A stretch of DNA of 64,000 nt from Paracoccaceae bacterium (GTDB lineage: Bacteria; Pseudomonadota; Alphaproteobacteria; Rhodobacterales; Rhodobacteraceae): NCBI GenBank assembly GCA_014872815.1, contig WKFK01000014.1, forward strand, positions 62,001-126,000, written 5' to 3'. The notes beneath the pieces are model-generated. The model worked only from the letters and a program-made list of their open reading frames with translations. It did no database searches and had not been told where the DNA came from. Both the position numbers and the translations under genes were made by a program. Below, one piece after another: positions 34,705 through 43,234 of the stretch (positions are counted from its first letter, which is position 1; every line of letters starts with the position of its first letter).

Positions 34705-35855
34705 TGTGGCGCGCAGTTGCGTCTAACGCACTCACTCTACTTATCGTGGCGCTCTTCCTGTTGGGGGGCGTCATCCTTTTTGGGCAGTCGACTTATCGCG
34801 CGGAAGGTCCTTTGACGGAGCCTGTATGTGTGCGTGTCCAGCCTGGATCGAACATGACCCGCGTGTCGCAAGACCTTGAAAAAAAAGGCGCAATTGCCAG
34901 CGGAACACTGTTTCGACTGGGTGCGGACTATTCGGATAAGGCGGATAAGTTGAAGGCTGGTGCCTTCCTCGTGCCGGAAGGCGCGTCGATGGAAGAGATT
35001 GTTGATATCGTCACCCGTGGCGGTGCCAGCACGTGCGGCACCGAGGTGGTGTATCGCATCGGTGTAACCCGTAAGACGGTGCAGGTGCGCGAACTTGACC
35101 CGACAACGGGTAGCTTTGTTGAGGTGGCGGCGTTTAACCCTGCTGAAGACGAGGCACCGGCGGATTATACCCGCGTACGGGGCGAAGCAGACACGCGCTA
35201 TCGCATTGCCGTGGCCGAGGGTGTGACCAGCTGGCAGGTTATGGACACACTCAACAGTATTGAATTGCTGAGCGGTGAGATCGCGCGGCCGGAAGAGGGC
35301 TCTTTGGCGCCAGATAGCTATGAGGTCCGAGTTGGCGATAGCCGTCAGAGTGTGATTGACCGGATGCAGGACGCGCAGGAGATTCTTGTGGCCGCGGCTT
35401 GGGAAAGCCGGGCGGAAGGTCTGCCGCTGAGTTCTCCGGAAGAGCTGCTTATTCTCGCGTCGATCATTGAAAAAGAGACCGGTGTCGCCGAAGAGCGTCG
35501 CCAGGTGGCGAGTGTGTTTACCAACCGCCTGAACCAAGGCATGCGTCTGCAGACCGACCCGACGGTTATTTATGGCGTCACCGAGGGGGTGGGCGTTTTG
35601 GGGCGCGGCTTGCGCCAAAGCGAATTGCGACGTGAGACCCCTTGGAACACCTATGTGATTGACGGCCTGCCACCGACGCCGATTGCCAACCCCGGCCGGG
35701 CCAGTCTTGAGGCGGCGGCAAATCCAGATACGACGCCGTATATCTTCTTTGTGGCGGATGGCACTGGGGGACATGCCTTTGCCGAGACGCTGGCCGAGCA
35801 TAACCAGAATGTGGCGGCCTGGCGCAAAATCGAGGCGGAACGCGCCAATCAGTAA
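34704..35855 (+). CDS. mltG: Endolytic transglycosylase MltG
   Basis: The 383-residue protein has one N-terminal membrane segment (about residues 9-29) and a YceG/MltG domain. The catalytic Glu lies in LILASIIEKETGVAEER and the conserved end reads LQTDPTVIYGV, then LRRETPWNTYVIDGLPPTPI and ANPGRASLEAA. It cuts nascent glycan strands in the inner-membrane leaflet and sets strand length. The fabF-mltG pairing is common in alphaproteobacteria. A bidirectional terminator ends the transcript just before the GTA region. Confidence 0.95.
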   Translation: MWRAVASNALTLLIVALFLLGGVILFGQSTYRAEGPLTEPVCVRVQPGSNMTRVSQDLEKKGAIASGTLFRLGADYSDKADKLKAGAFLVPEGASMEEIVDIVTRGGASTCGTEVVYRIGVTRKTVQVRELDPTTGSFVEVAAFNPAEDEAPADYTRVRGEADTRYRIAVAEGVTSWQVMDTLNSIELLSGEIARPEEGSLAPDSYEVRVGDSRQSVIDRMQDAQEILVAAAWESRAEGLPLSSPEELLILASIIEKETGVAEERRQVASVFTNRLNQGMRLQTDPTVIYGVTEGVGVLGRGLRQSELRRETPWNTYVIDGLPPTPIANPGRASLEAAANPDTTPYIFFVADGTGGHAFAETLAEHNQNVAAWRKIEAERANQ

Positions 35856-35876
35856 ATTGGTTGGCCATAGAAATAC

Positions 35877-35908
35877 AAAACGCGGCGCTTTAGGGTGCCG
35901 CGTTTTTG
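35877..35908. terminator. Bidirectional terminator after mltG
   Basis: AAAACGCGGC and GCCGCGTTTTT pair around a GCTTTAGGGT loop. T runs lie on both strands, so it serves mltG and the small gene on the opposite strand. Confidence 0.85.
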
Positions 35909-35928
35909 TTTGGGGGGTGCGAGAACCG

Positions 35929-36087
35929 TTAGTTCGGCAGCACTTCCACCAGAATTTTGGCAGGTCGTTGGAACGTCGAGCTGGCACTGTCGGAGGCGGG
36001 GCCTGCTTGGACGGTGCCGAAGAAACAGGCGGCGGCAAGCGACAGTCTTAAAGGCCAGGACGGCGTGGTATTGGCAGCAATACGCAT
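35929..36087 (-). CDS. Small secreted peptide, 52 residues
   Basis: This short frame encodes a product with a convincing signal peptide: MRIAANTTPSWPLR, hydrophobic LSLAAACFFGTVQA, and cleavage after VQA (residue 28). The mature part would be only about 24 residues, ending in FQRPAKILVEVLPN. An AGGG lies eight bases before the ATG and a bidirectional terminator follows the stop. Both ends, the signal and the ribosome site support a real gene. Function unknown. It is transcribed away from the GTA and shares its upstream region with it. Confidence 0.6.
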   Translation of the reverse strand: MRIAANTTPSWPLRLSLAAACFFGTVQAGPASDSASSTFQRPAKILVEVLPN

Positions 36088-36391
36088 CGTAGTCACCCTT
36101 CATTCATCTCACTTAATCTCACCACATAAAGGTTTAGTTTTTGATAAGGGCGCAATTAGGGCGGTAGGGGGCCGGATTGGAAACACTGTGTTCTTGCAAG
36201 CTGCAACGGGTGCGTTCGTTCTGTTAGTGAGTTGAAAACATTAGTATTATTGATTTTTTTCGCGAAATTGTGATAGGACTGTTTGGGCTGGAACCACGCG
36301 AGAAGTCAGCCGTAGGCCGCAAGAGCGAGCATTACATATCGTGTGGGACTTGTGCGGAGGGGCAACTGCGCATGAGAGGCATAGAGCAGCT
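36088..36391 (+). promoter_or_regulatory. Upstream region of the GTA operon
   Basis: About 300 bp of relatively AT-rich DNA between the small secreted peptide gene and GTA g1. A palindrome TTTCGCGAAA (36258-36267) lies within a possible promoter: TTGATT at 36250-36255 and ATAGGA at 36273-36278, 17 bp apart. In R. capsulatus, GTA transcription depends on the GafA activator acting upstream of g1. Whether these sequences carry its site here is inference. Confidence 0.35.
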
Positions 36392-36718
36392 ATGACACAA
36401 CATTTCACGCCTTCGGGTGGACGCGTACTGGATCAGGAATTGGACGCGCTGCAGCTTATGTTGCGGCGGGTGACGGGCGAGTTGGAGCGGATGAAGGTTG
36501 CGCTGCAACGTGATGGCCCGGCAGCCACCGCAGCCGGGCGGCGGGTTTTGGCAGAGGTACGGCAGTGCATGCGATTGGCGCTATTGGTGGAGAGAGACAT
36601 TGACCAGCGCACCGCAACAGACAGTTCAACAAGCTATTCACAGCTTGACCTCGACGCCGCGCGATCTTCGATCGGGCGCCGCTTGGATCGCCTCCGAGCC
36701 ACGCGCGGTGCAGAGTGA
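36392..36718 (+). CDS. GTA g1, small terminase subunit
   Basis: The 108-residue product is helical, with LDALQLMLRRVTGELERMKV and charged ends. It matches the place, size and character of RcGTA g1, which acts as a small-terminase (TerS) component guiding host DNA to packaging without a specific pac site. It opens the GTA cluster. The TerL gene overlaps its end by 119 bases in another frame. The start at 36392 is the first ATG with good context for this length. Confidence 0.8.
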   Translation: MTQHFTPSGGRVLDQELDALQLMLRRVTGELERMKVALQRDGPAATAAGRRVLAEVRQCMRLALLVERDIDQRTATDSSTSYSQLDLDAARSSIGRRLDRLRATRGAE

Positions 36719-38009
36719 GTTTTTGGACAGCCTGACGGAGGGGGAGCTATTGGCGCTCCCCTTTTTGTTTGAGTTCTGGGCGATGCCGCATCAGGTGCCG
36801 CCAGAGGGTGATTGGAAGACTTGGGTGATCCTCGGTGGGCGCGGGGCGGGTAAGACACGCGCCGGGGCCGAATGGGTGCGATCGATGGTGGAGGGGGCCA
36901 GACCGCGGGATGCGGGAGAGGCGCATCGGGTGGCTTTGGTGGGAGAGACCATCGATCAGGTGCGTGAAGTGATGATTTTTGGCGAGAGCGGCTTGATCGC
37001 CTGTGCGCCGCCGGATCGGCGACCTGTTTGGGAGGCCGGGCGGCGTCGGTTGGTGTGGCCCAACGGAGCGGTGGCGCAGGCGTTTTCTGCGCATGACCCT
37101 GAGAGCCTTCGTGGTCCGCAATTTGATGCGGCTTGGGTGGATGAACTGGCGAAATGGCGCAATGGCCAAGAGACCTGGGACATGCTGCAGTTTGCGTTGC
37201 GGTTGGGAGAAAACCCGCGCCAAGTGGTGACGACGACGCCGCGCAATGTGGCTGTGTTGAAGCGGCTTTTGGAGGTGGCAACCACCGTGCAAACCAGCGC
37301 ACCGACGCAAGCCAATCGTGCCAACCTGGCAGAGAGTTTTCTGGCGGAAGTCGAAGCGCGCTATGCGGGCACGCGGGTGGGGCGTCAGGAATTGGATGGC
37401 ATTTTGATGGAGGACGCCGAGGGCGCCTTGTGGACGCGCGCGCAATTGGATGCGTTGCGGTGTGAAGACCTGCCAGAGATGGACCGGATTGTGGTGGCCG
37501 TCGATCCGCCGGTGAGTGGGCATGCGGGCAGTGATGAATGCGGGATTGTTGTGGTGGGGGCGGTGACAAAAGGCCCGGTGCAAGACTGGCGTGCCTATGT
37601 GCTAGACGATGCAACGGTGCGGGCGGCCACGCCAGACGCCTGGGCTCGGGTGGCGTTGACGGCGATGGAGACCTGGGGGGCAGAACGCCTTGTGGCAGAG
37701 GTCAATCAAGGCGGCGATCTGGTACAATCGGTGATCAATCAGGTAGACCCGCTTGTGCCCTTTAAGGCCGTGCGCGCGACCCGCGGTAAAGTGGCACGGG
37801 CGGAACCTGTGGCGGCTCTTTATGAGCAGGGGCGGGTGTTGCATCGCGCAGATCTTGGAGACCTGGAAGATCAGATGTGCCTGATGACGGCGCAGGGCTT
37901 TGTTGGGTCGGGAAGTCCGGACCGTGTGGATGCACTGGTTTGGGCGCTTCATGAGTTGATTGTGGCGCCTTCTGCGCATTGGCGGCGTCCTCGGTTGCGG
38001 GAGCTCTAA
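36600..38009 (+). CDS. GTA g2, large terminase (TerL)
   Basis: The packaging motor, 469 residues. Walker A is ILGGRGAGKTRAG (residues 78-90). The Walker B-like block is FDAAWVDELAKWRN, and the nuclease domain has IVVAVDPPVSGHAGSDECGI and ERLVAEVNQGGDLV acid residues. I chose TTG 36600 because GGAG sits seven bases upstream and it opens the conserved TSAPQQTVQQAIHSL; an ATG at 36498 lies inside g1. It cuts and pumps several kb of host DNA into GTA heads. Intact. Confidence 0.93.
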   Translation: MTSAPQQTVQQAIHSLTSTPRDLRSGAAWIASEPRAVQSEFLDSLTEGELLALPFLFEFWAMPHQVPPEGDWKTWVILGGRGAGKTRAGAEWVRSMVEGARPRDAGEAHRVALVGETIDQVREVMIFGESGLIACAPPDRRPVWEAGRRRLVWPNGAVAQAFSAHDPESLRGPQFDAAWVDELAKWRNGQETWDMLQFALRLGENPRQVVTTTPRNVAVLKRLLEVATTVQTSAPTQANRANLAESFLAEVEARYAGTRVGRQELDGILMEDAEGALWTRAQLDALRCEDLPEMDRIVVAVDPPVSGHAGSDECGIVVVGAVTKGPVQDWRAYVLDDATVRAATPDAWARVALTAMETWGAERLVAEVNQGGDLVQSVINQVDPLVPFKAVRATRGKVARAEPVAALYEQGRVLHRADLGDLEDQMCLMTAQGFVGSGSPDRVDALVWALHELIVAPSAHWRRPRLREL

Positions 38010-38140
38010 AGCAACAGCTGCGCACGGTTCGAACGCTACAATTTAAGACAAAACTGTCAGAACTGTGTGTGTCCAAAGCGGACGGACTGAGTTGAGCGGG
38101 TCGCTTGAGAGGCGGCGCAGAGATCCGGGAGCGGCAGAGC

Positions 38141-39325
38141 ATGCTAGGGAAGTTTTTGCAGAAGAAGGCCCCAGAGGCGGCACCACAAGCGAAGGCCAGT
38201 GCGACAGGCAAGGTGGTTGCCTACCACAGCGCTGGTCGCGTGGCTTGGAGCCCGCGTGATACGGTGTCGCTGACCCGTACGGGGTTTGCTGCCAATCCGG
38301 TTGGGTTTCGCGCCGTGCGGATGATTGCCGAGGCGGCAGCGGCCTTGCCATTGGTCCTACAGGATCAGCGCCAGCGGTTCGAGGCTCACCCGGTTTTGAA
38401 ACTGTTGACTGCGCCCAACGGGGCGCAGGGGCAGGCAGAGCTGTTTGAGGCGCTTTATGGGCAGATTTTGTTGTCTGGCGATGGCTATGTTGAAGCGGTT
38501 GGTGGCGAGACAGGCGCGCCGGTGGAGCTGCATGTGTTGCGCTCAGATCGGATGAGCGTGGTGCCGGGGGCGGATGGGTGGCCGGTCGGATATGAATACG
38601 CGGTGGGCGCGCGCAAACACCGGTTTGCAGTGGGAGACATTTCGCCCATCTGCCATATCAAGACGTTTCACCCGCAAGACGACCATTTTGGATTGTCCCC
38701 GATGCAGGCGGCGGCGATGGCGGTGGATGTACATAACAGTGCATCGCGCTGGTCCAAGGCGCTTCTGGACAATGCAGCACGGCCTTCGGGGGCGATTGTC
38801 TACCGCGGGCACGACGGGCAAGGCAGCCTGTCGGCGGATCAATATGACCGGTTGGTCAGCGAGATGGAAAGCCACCATCAAGGCGCGCGCAATGCCGGGC
38901 GACCGATGTTGCTCGAAGGCGGGCTGGATTGGAAACCAATGGGGTTCTCGCCAAGCGATATGGAGTTTCACAAGACGAAGGACGCGGCGGCTCGGGAGAT
39001 CGCGCTGGCCTTTGGGGTGCCGCCGATGCTGCTCGGCATCCCCGGCGATGCAACCTATGCGAATTATCAAGAGGCCAACCGGGCATTTTATCGGCTCACT
39101 GTGTTGCCGCTTGCGGCGCGGGTGACGGCGGCGGTGGGCTCATGGCTGGCGAAACATGTCGGCGAAGAGATCACCTTGAAGCCGGATTTGGATCAGGTGC
39201 CCGCTTTGGCCTCAGAGCGCGACGCGCAATGGGCGCGGGTGGCAGGCGCGGCGTTCCTGTCAGATGCGGAGAAGCGTCGATTGCTGGGTTTGCCCGCGCA
39301 GCCAGATGAGGGCGCGCATGGGTGA
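38141..39325 (+). CDS. GTA g3, portal protein
   Basis: The 394-residue protein is an HK97-type portal: RTGFAANPVGFRAVRMIAEA near the start, YGQILLSGDGYVEAVGG, HIKTFHPQDDHFGLSPMQA, and ALAFGVPPMLLGIPGDATY with NYQEANRAFYRLTVLPL. It forms the dodecameric DNA gate at the head vertex. GGGAG lies about ten bases before the ATG. A 131 bp gap separates it from TerL, the largest gap in the first part of the cluster. Confidence 0.94.
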   Translation: MLGKFLQKKAPEAAPQAKASATGKVVAYHSAGRVAWSPRDTVSLTRTGFAANPVGFRAVRMIAEAAAALPLVLQDQRQRFEAHPVLKLLTAPNGAQGQAELFEALYGQILLSGDGYVEAVGGETGAPVELHVLRSDRMSVVPGADGWPVGYEYAVGARKHRFAVGDISPICHIKTFHPQDDHFGLSPMQAAAMAVDVHNSASRWSKALLDNAARPSGAIVYRGHDGQGSLSADQYDRLVSEMESHHQGARNAGRPMLLEGGLDWKPMGFSPSDMEFHKTKDAAAREIALAFGVPPMLLGIPGDATYANYQEANRAFYRLTVLPLAARVTAAVGSWLAKHVGEEITLKPDLDQVPALASERDAQWARVAGAAFLSDAEKRRLLGLPAQPDEGAHG

Positions 39326-39545
39326 TCCGCGATACGGTTTTGAGAGTTTTGACTGTGCGCCGGGGCTGCGGCTGGAGGCGCATGAGAGGGTGGCGAAATT
39401 GCAGTTTGAGAGTTTGAACCGGCGTTTGGACAAGATCGAACAGCTGATTGAGCGGTTGGAGCGGCGGTTGTGGCTGACGGTCTATGGTGTGGTCGGGGTG
39501 ATCCTAGCACAAGCGTTTCAGTCGGTTTTGAGTGTGACGCCATGA
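39318..39545 (+). CDS. GTA g3.5, small membrane-like protein
   Basis: The 75-residue protein overlaps the portal stop by eight bases and ends against the protease gene. It has a coiled-coil-like stretch (LQFESLNRRLDKIEQLIERL) and one C-terminal membrane segment (about 53-70). RcGTA carries a similar orf3.5 at this place; its role is unknown. Confidence 0.75.
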   Translation: MGDPRYGFESFDCAPGLRLEAHERVAKLQFESLNRRLDKIEQLIERLERRLWLTVYGVVGVILAQAFQSVLSVTP

Positions 39546-39559
39546 GCGAGGAGTGTGTG

Positions 39560-40105
39560 ATGCAAGACAGCGGTTTGGAGCGGAAGTTTGCGCGGTTCGG
39601 CGATGGATTGAGCGTCGACGACGGGCAGGTGATCAGCGGCTATGCGAGCCTGTTTGGCGCGGCGGATCGTGGGGGCGACATCGTGCAGAAAGGGGCCTAT
39701 GGCGCGTCTCTGGAGCGGCTGTCCAAAGAGGGGCGGCAGGTGAAGATGCTTTGGCAGCATGATCCGGCACAGCCCATCGGGTTGTGGGAAGAGGTGCGCG
39801 AGGATTCGCGTGGGCTGTGGGTCAAGGGACGGTTGCTGGACAATGTTGCCAAGGGGCGCGAAGCTGCAGCCTTGATCGCGGCGGGGGCGATTGACGGGCT
39901 GTCGATAGGCTACCGGACCAAGAAAGCCAGTAAGAACTCAAAGGGCCAAAGGCTCTTGACGGAACTGGAGCTATGGGAGGTGTCGTTAGTGACCTTTCCG
40001 ATGCTGCCCAGTGCGCGGTTGACCGCGAAGGAGGACGCTTTGCTGCCCTTGCGGGAAGCGGCGGCCTATCTGCGGAACATCAGCCGCGGGATGGCGGCGC
40101 AGTAA
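39560..40105 (+). CDS. GTA g4, prohead maturation protease
   Basis: The 181-residue protein is an HK97-type U35 prohead protease: ISGYASLFGAADRGGDIVQK, the catalytic His in MLWQHDPAQPIG, and the Ser region IDGLSIGYRTKKAS with ELELWEVSLVTFPM. It cleaves the capsid N-terminus during head maturation. ATG 39560 has GAGGAG six bases upstream; an ATG at 39542 overlapping g3.5 lacks one. Intact. Confidence 0.9.
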   Translation: MQDSGLERKFARFGDGLSVDDGQVISGYASLFGAADRGGDIVQKGAYGASLERLSKEGRQVKMLWQHDPAQPIGLWEEVREDSRGLWVKGRLLDNVAKGREAAALIAAGAIDGLSIGYRTKKASKNSKGQRLLTELELWEVSLVTFPMLPSARLTAKEDALLPLREAAAYLRNISRGMAAQ

Positions 40106-40133
40106 GCGCCACAACAAAAACGGGAAATCAGTG

Positions 40134-41315
40134 ATGAGTAAGACCGAGACAGAGTCTCGGATCGGGGAAGGCGTGTCTCCGGTCCAGGAAATGAAGTCTG
40201 CTGTGGCGGAGTTCGCAAGCAGTTTCAATGCCTTTCGGGGTGACATTCACGCGGAAATCAAACAACAGAAAGAGCGATTGATCATGCTTGAACGCAAATC
40301 GACACAGGCGGCGCGGCCGCATTTGGCAGCGGCAACGGATTTTGACGCGCCGCATCAGAAAGCTTTTGATACTTACCTGCGCACCGGCGAGGATGATGGG
40401 CTGCGCGGGCTTGAGCTTGAGGGCAAAGCCATGTCCACATCGGTCAACAGTGACGGCGGCTATTTGGTCGATCCCCAAACGGCAGACACCATCAAGTCCG
40501 TGCTGAACAGTACGGCCAGCATTCGCGGGATCGCGAATGTTGTGACGGTTGAGGCCGGGTCTTACGATGTGTTGATCGACAGTTCGGAAACCGGCGCGGG
40601 ATGGGCGGATGAGACCTCAGCCACCACTGAAACCGGCACGCCGACCATCGAGCGTATCGCTATTCCCCTTCATGAACTCTCTGCCTTGCCCAAAGCGTCG
40701 CAGAGGTTGTTGGATGACAGCGCGTTTGACATTGAAGCCTGGCTGGCGGGGCGCATTGCCGACAAGTTTGCACGAGCGGAGGCGGCGGCCTTCATTACCG
40801 GCGATGGGGTCGACAAACCAACCGGGATTCTGACCCACACTGCGGTCGATGATGCCAGCTGGAGCTGGGGCAACATTGGCTATGTCGCCACGGGTGTGGA
40901 TGGGGATTTCAACGGCGGTGATGCGTTGGTGGATCTGGTCTATGCACTTGGGGCGCAATACCGCGCCAATGGCAGCTTTGTGATGAACTCCAAAACGGCT
41001 GGTGCTGTGCGGAAGCTGAAAGACGCGGATGGGCGTTTTCTGTGGTCTGATGGTTTGGCTGCAGGGGAACCAGCGAGGTTGCTGGGCTATCCGGTGCTGA
41101 TTGCCGAAGACATGCCTGACATTGCGAGTGGGGCGGATGCCATTGCCTTTGGGGATTTTGCCGCCGGGTACACGGTGGCGGAGCGTCCTGATCTGCGGGT
41201 GTTGCGCGATCCGTTTAGCGCCAAGCCACATGTGTTGTTCTATGCCACCAAACGCATTGGCGGCGATGTCAGTGACTTTGCTGCGATCAAGCTGCTGCGC
41301 TTTGCTGTGAGCTGA
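40134..41315 (+). CDS. GTA g5, major capsid protein
   Basis: The 393-residue HK97-fold capsid protein has a helical scaffolding-like N-terminus (about residues 1-100, with MKSAVAEFASSFNAF and KQQKERLIML) that the g4 protease should remove. The capsid core follows: AMSTSVNSDGGYLVDPQTAD, ASIRGIANVVTVEAG, RAEAAAFITGDGVDKPTGIL and the closing FGDFAAGYTVAERPDLRVLR. It forms the small oblate GTA head. Two hairpins follow the stop. Confidence 0.95.
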   Translation: MSKTETESRIGEGVSPVQEMKSAVAEFASSFNAFRGDIHAEIKQQKERLIMLERKSTQAARPHLAAATDFDAPHQKAFDTYLRTGEDDGLRGLELEGKAMSTSVNSDGGYLVDPQTADTIKSVLNSTASIRGIANVVTVEAGSYDVLIDSSETGAGWADETSATTETGTPTIERIAIPLHELSALPKASQRLLDDSAFDIEAWLAGRIADKFARAEAAAFITGDGVDKPTGILTHTAVDDASWSWGNIGYVATGVDGDFNGGDALVDLVYALGAQYRANGSFVMNSKTAGAVRKLKDADGRFLWSDGLAAGEPARLLGYPVLIAEDMPDIASGADAIAFGDFAAGYTVAERPDLRVLRDPFSAKPHVLFYATKRIGGDVSDFAAIKLLRFAVS

Positions 41316-41331
41316 TTTCCTGGGTGGGTGG

Positions 41332-41422
41332 GGCGCGAAAGCGCCGTCATCCGGGCGCGCGTCGGACTGCACACGTTGTCTGGCTTACCCCCTCCGTTGA
41401 AGCGACGTGAGGACGCGCGCCC
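41332..41422 (+). promoter_or_regulatory. mRNA hairpins between g5 and g6
   Basis: GGCGC-GAAA-GCGCC (41332-41345) is a GNRA-capped stem. It is followed by an 11 bp perfect pair, GGGCGCGCGTC (41353-41363) with GACGCGCGCCC (41412-41422). No U tract follows either. They would protect or partly terminate the capsid message so that capsid is made in excess. Confidence 0.55.
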
Positions 41423-41455
41423 ACTAAAGACCATCGAGAATTTTGGAGTTTTTCC

Positions 41456-42055
41456 ATGATGTTAGTCGAAGAGACTTCGGTGCCGACGGAGGCGCTGCCG
41501 GTTCAAGAGTTTCGAGATCACCTGCGGCTTGGAAGCGGGTTTTCCGACGATACGTTGCAGGACAGCGTTTTGGAGAGTTTTTTGCGCGCAGCGATCAGCG
41601 CCGTAGAGGCGCGGACCGGCAAGGCGATGTTTCAGCAGACTTTTGGGTGGACCGTGTATGGCTGGCGCAATGGGTCCGCCCAGGGGCTACCAGTTGCGCC
41701 GGTCTCAGAGGTGATCGATGTGACGCTGGAGGATGCGCAGGGGGCCGTGGTGTCGGTGGCATCCAGTGCTTACCGATTGGTCAGTGATGCGCATCATCCT
41801 AGTTTGAAGGGCGTTTCGGGGGCATTGCCGAGCATTCCGAGCGATGGAAGCGCCACTGTCCGGTTTGTCGCTGGATATGGCACGGCATGGTCGGACAGCC
41901 CTGCGGATATGCGTCAAGCTGTGCTTTTGCTGGCGGCGCATTATTACGAATTCCGGCATGAAACCAATTTGAGCGAGGGCTGTATGCCTTTCGGCGTTGT
42001 GAGCTTGCTGGAGCGGTACCGCCCGATGCGTTTGGGTGCGGGAGCGGTGTCATGA
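41456..42055 (+). CDS. GTA g6, head-tail adaptor
   Basis: The 199-residue protein has the gp6/DUF-type connector pattern: ALPVQEFRDHLRLGSGFSDD, AISAVEARTGKAMFQQTF, then PVSEVIDVTLEDAQG and the C-terminal LLLAAHYYEFRHETNLSEG. In RcGTA it forms the adaptor ring below the portal. GGAG lies seven bases before ATG 41456. The stop overlaps g7. Confidence 0.88.
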   Translation: MMLVEETSVPTEALPVQEFRDHLRLGSGFSDDTLQDSVLESFLRAAISAVEARTGKAMFQQTFGWTVYGWRNGSAQGLPVAPVSEVIDVTLEDAQGAVVSVASSAYRLVSDAHHPSLKGVSGALPSIPSDGSATVRFVAGYGTAWSDSPADMRQAVLLLAAHYYEFRHETNLSEGCMPFGVVSLLERYRPMRLGAGAVS

Positions 42056-42393
42056 GCGGCGCAGTGACACTGTCGCGGCGTCTCTTGCTTGAGCGGCCGT
42101 TGGCCGCCCCGGACGGGGCGGGGGGATTTTCGCAAACCTGGGAAACACTCGGTGCGGTCTGGGCGGAGGTTGTCGCACGCGGCGGGCGTGAAATGGACGG
42201 CGGTGTGATGTCTTTGTCGGCGGCGAAGTATCGGATCACCTTGCGGGGAGCACCGATGGGGGCAGAGCAACGGCCGACACCAGAGTGCCGGTTTCGGGAA
42301 GGGGATCGGGTCTACGTCATCGAGGCGGTCACGGAAAAGGACGCGCAGGGCCGATATCTGGTGTGTCACACACGGGAGGAGGTGGCGTCATGA
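42052..42393 (+). CDS. GTA g7, stopper (head-tail connector)
   Basis: The 113-residue beta-rich protein resembles gp10/SPP1 gp16-type closure proteins: GAVTLSRRLLLERPL, ETLGAVWAEVVARGGREMD, and AAKYRITLRGA with FREGDRVYVIEAVTEKD. It closes the head-tail channel. Its ATG overlaps the g6 stop by four bases. Confidence 0.86.
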   Translation: MSGAVTLSRRLLLERPLAAPDGAGGFSQTWETLGAVWAEVVARGGREMDGGVMSLSAAKYRITLRGAPMGAEQRPTPECRFREGDRVYVIEAVTEKDAQGRYLVCHTREEVAS

Positions 42394-42806
42394 GTTATGG
42401 AGTCGGGGGGGGCCTGCAGCAGGCTGTTTTTGGGGCCTTACAGGCGGATACGGCGCTTAGTGCACTGGTTGGAAATGATATTTTCGATCAGTTACCAACC
42501 GGTAAGACGCCGAACCTGTTTGTGTCGCTTGGGCCCGAAACTGTGATGGACCGTTCTGACAGAGAGGGTAGCGGCGCAGAGCACCGCTTTGTGGTGTCCG
42601 TGATTGGCGAGGCCAGTGGCTTTGCCAAAGTGAAAGCGGCAGCCGCAGCGGTGAGCGACGTTCTGATTGACTTGGACACCAGTTTGAGTCGCGGGCGGTT
42701 GGTCTATCTGCGGTTTGATCGGGCGGTGGCAAAACGGGACGGGCGCAAGAACCTGCGCCGGGTGGATCTGCGCTTTGTCGCGCGGGTGGAAGACAATCAT
42801 ATCTAG
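42390..42806 (+). CDS. GTA g8, tail terminator (DUF3168)
   Basis: The 138-residue DUF3168 protein caps the tail tube. It has QQAVFGALQADTALSALVG, VSLGPETVMDRSDREGSG and the YLRFDRAVAKRDGRKNLRRV end. GGGAGGAGG precedes the ATG, which overlaps the g7 stop by four bases. Confidence 0.87.
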   Translation: MSYGVGGGLQQAVFGALQADTALSALVGNDIFDQLPTGKTPNLFVSLGPETVMDRSDREGSGAEHRFVVSVIGEASGFAKVKAAAAAVSDVLIDLDTSLSRGRLVYLRFDRAVAKRDGRKNLRRVDLRFVARVEDNHI

Positions 42807-42820
42807 TTTGGAGAGAAACC

Positions 42821-43234
42821 ATGGGTGCGCAAAACGGCAAGGACCTATTGATCAAGGTGGATTTGACTGGCGACGGGCAGTTTGAAACCGTGGCGGGGCT
42901 ACGTGCGACGCGGATCAGTTTCAACGCAGAAAGCGTGGATGTGACGTCGCTGGAAAGTCAGGGCGGGTGGCGTGAGCTACTGGCGGGGGCCGGGGTGAAG
43001 TCTGCGAGCATAAGCGGGTCCGGAGTGTTCAAAGATGCGAACACGGACGAGCGTGCCCGACAGATTTTCTTTGATGGGGAAACGCCGGATTTTCAGGTGA
43101 TTATTCCTGACTTTGGCATCGTTGAGGGCGCGTTTCAGATCACGTCGATTGAGTACGCTGGCAGCCACAACGGTGAAGCGACTTACGAAATGGCGATGGC
43201 CAGTGCCGGGGCGCTGACTTTCACGGCGGTGTGA
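42821..43234 (+). CDS. GTA g9, major tail tube protein
   Basis: The 137-residue protein has the tail tube pattern NGKDLLIKVDLTGDGQFETV, RISFNAESVDVTSLESQGGW, and the SISGSGVFKDANTDERAR and IEYAGSHNGEATYEMAMASA blocks. It stacks as hexamers to make the tube for DNA. It ends in one base pattern GTGTGA that also gives the next gene its GTG start. Confidence 0.92.
   Translation: MGAQNGKDLLIKVDLTGDGQFETVAGLRATRISFNAESVDVTSLESQGGWRELLAGAGVKSASISGSGVFKDANTDERARQIFFDGETPDFQVIIPDFGIVEGAFQITSIEYAGSHNGEATYEMAMASAGALTFTAV

Noticed and set aside
36498-36599. N-terminal extension of TerL to ATG 36498
   Set aside because: Lies inside g1 and lacks a ribosome site; TTG 36600 has GGAG at seven bases.
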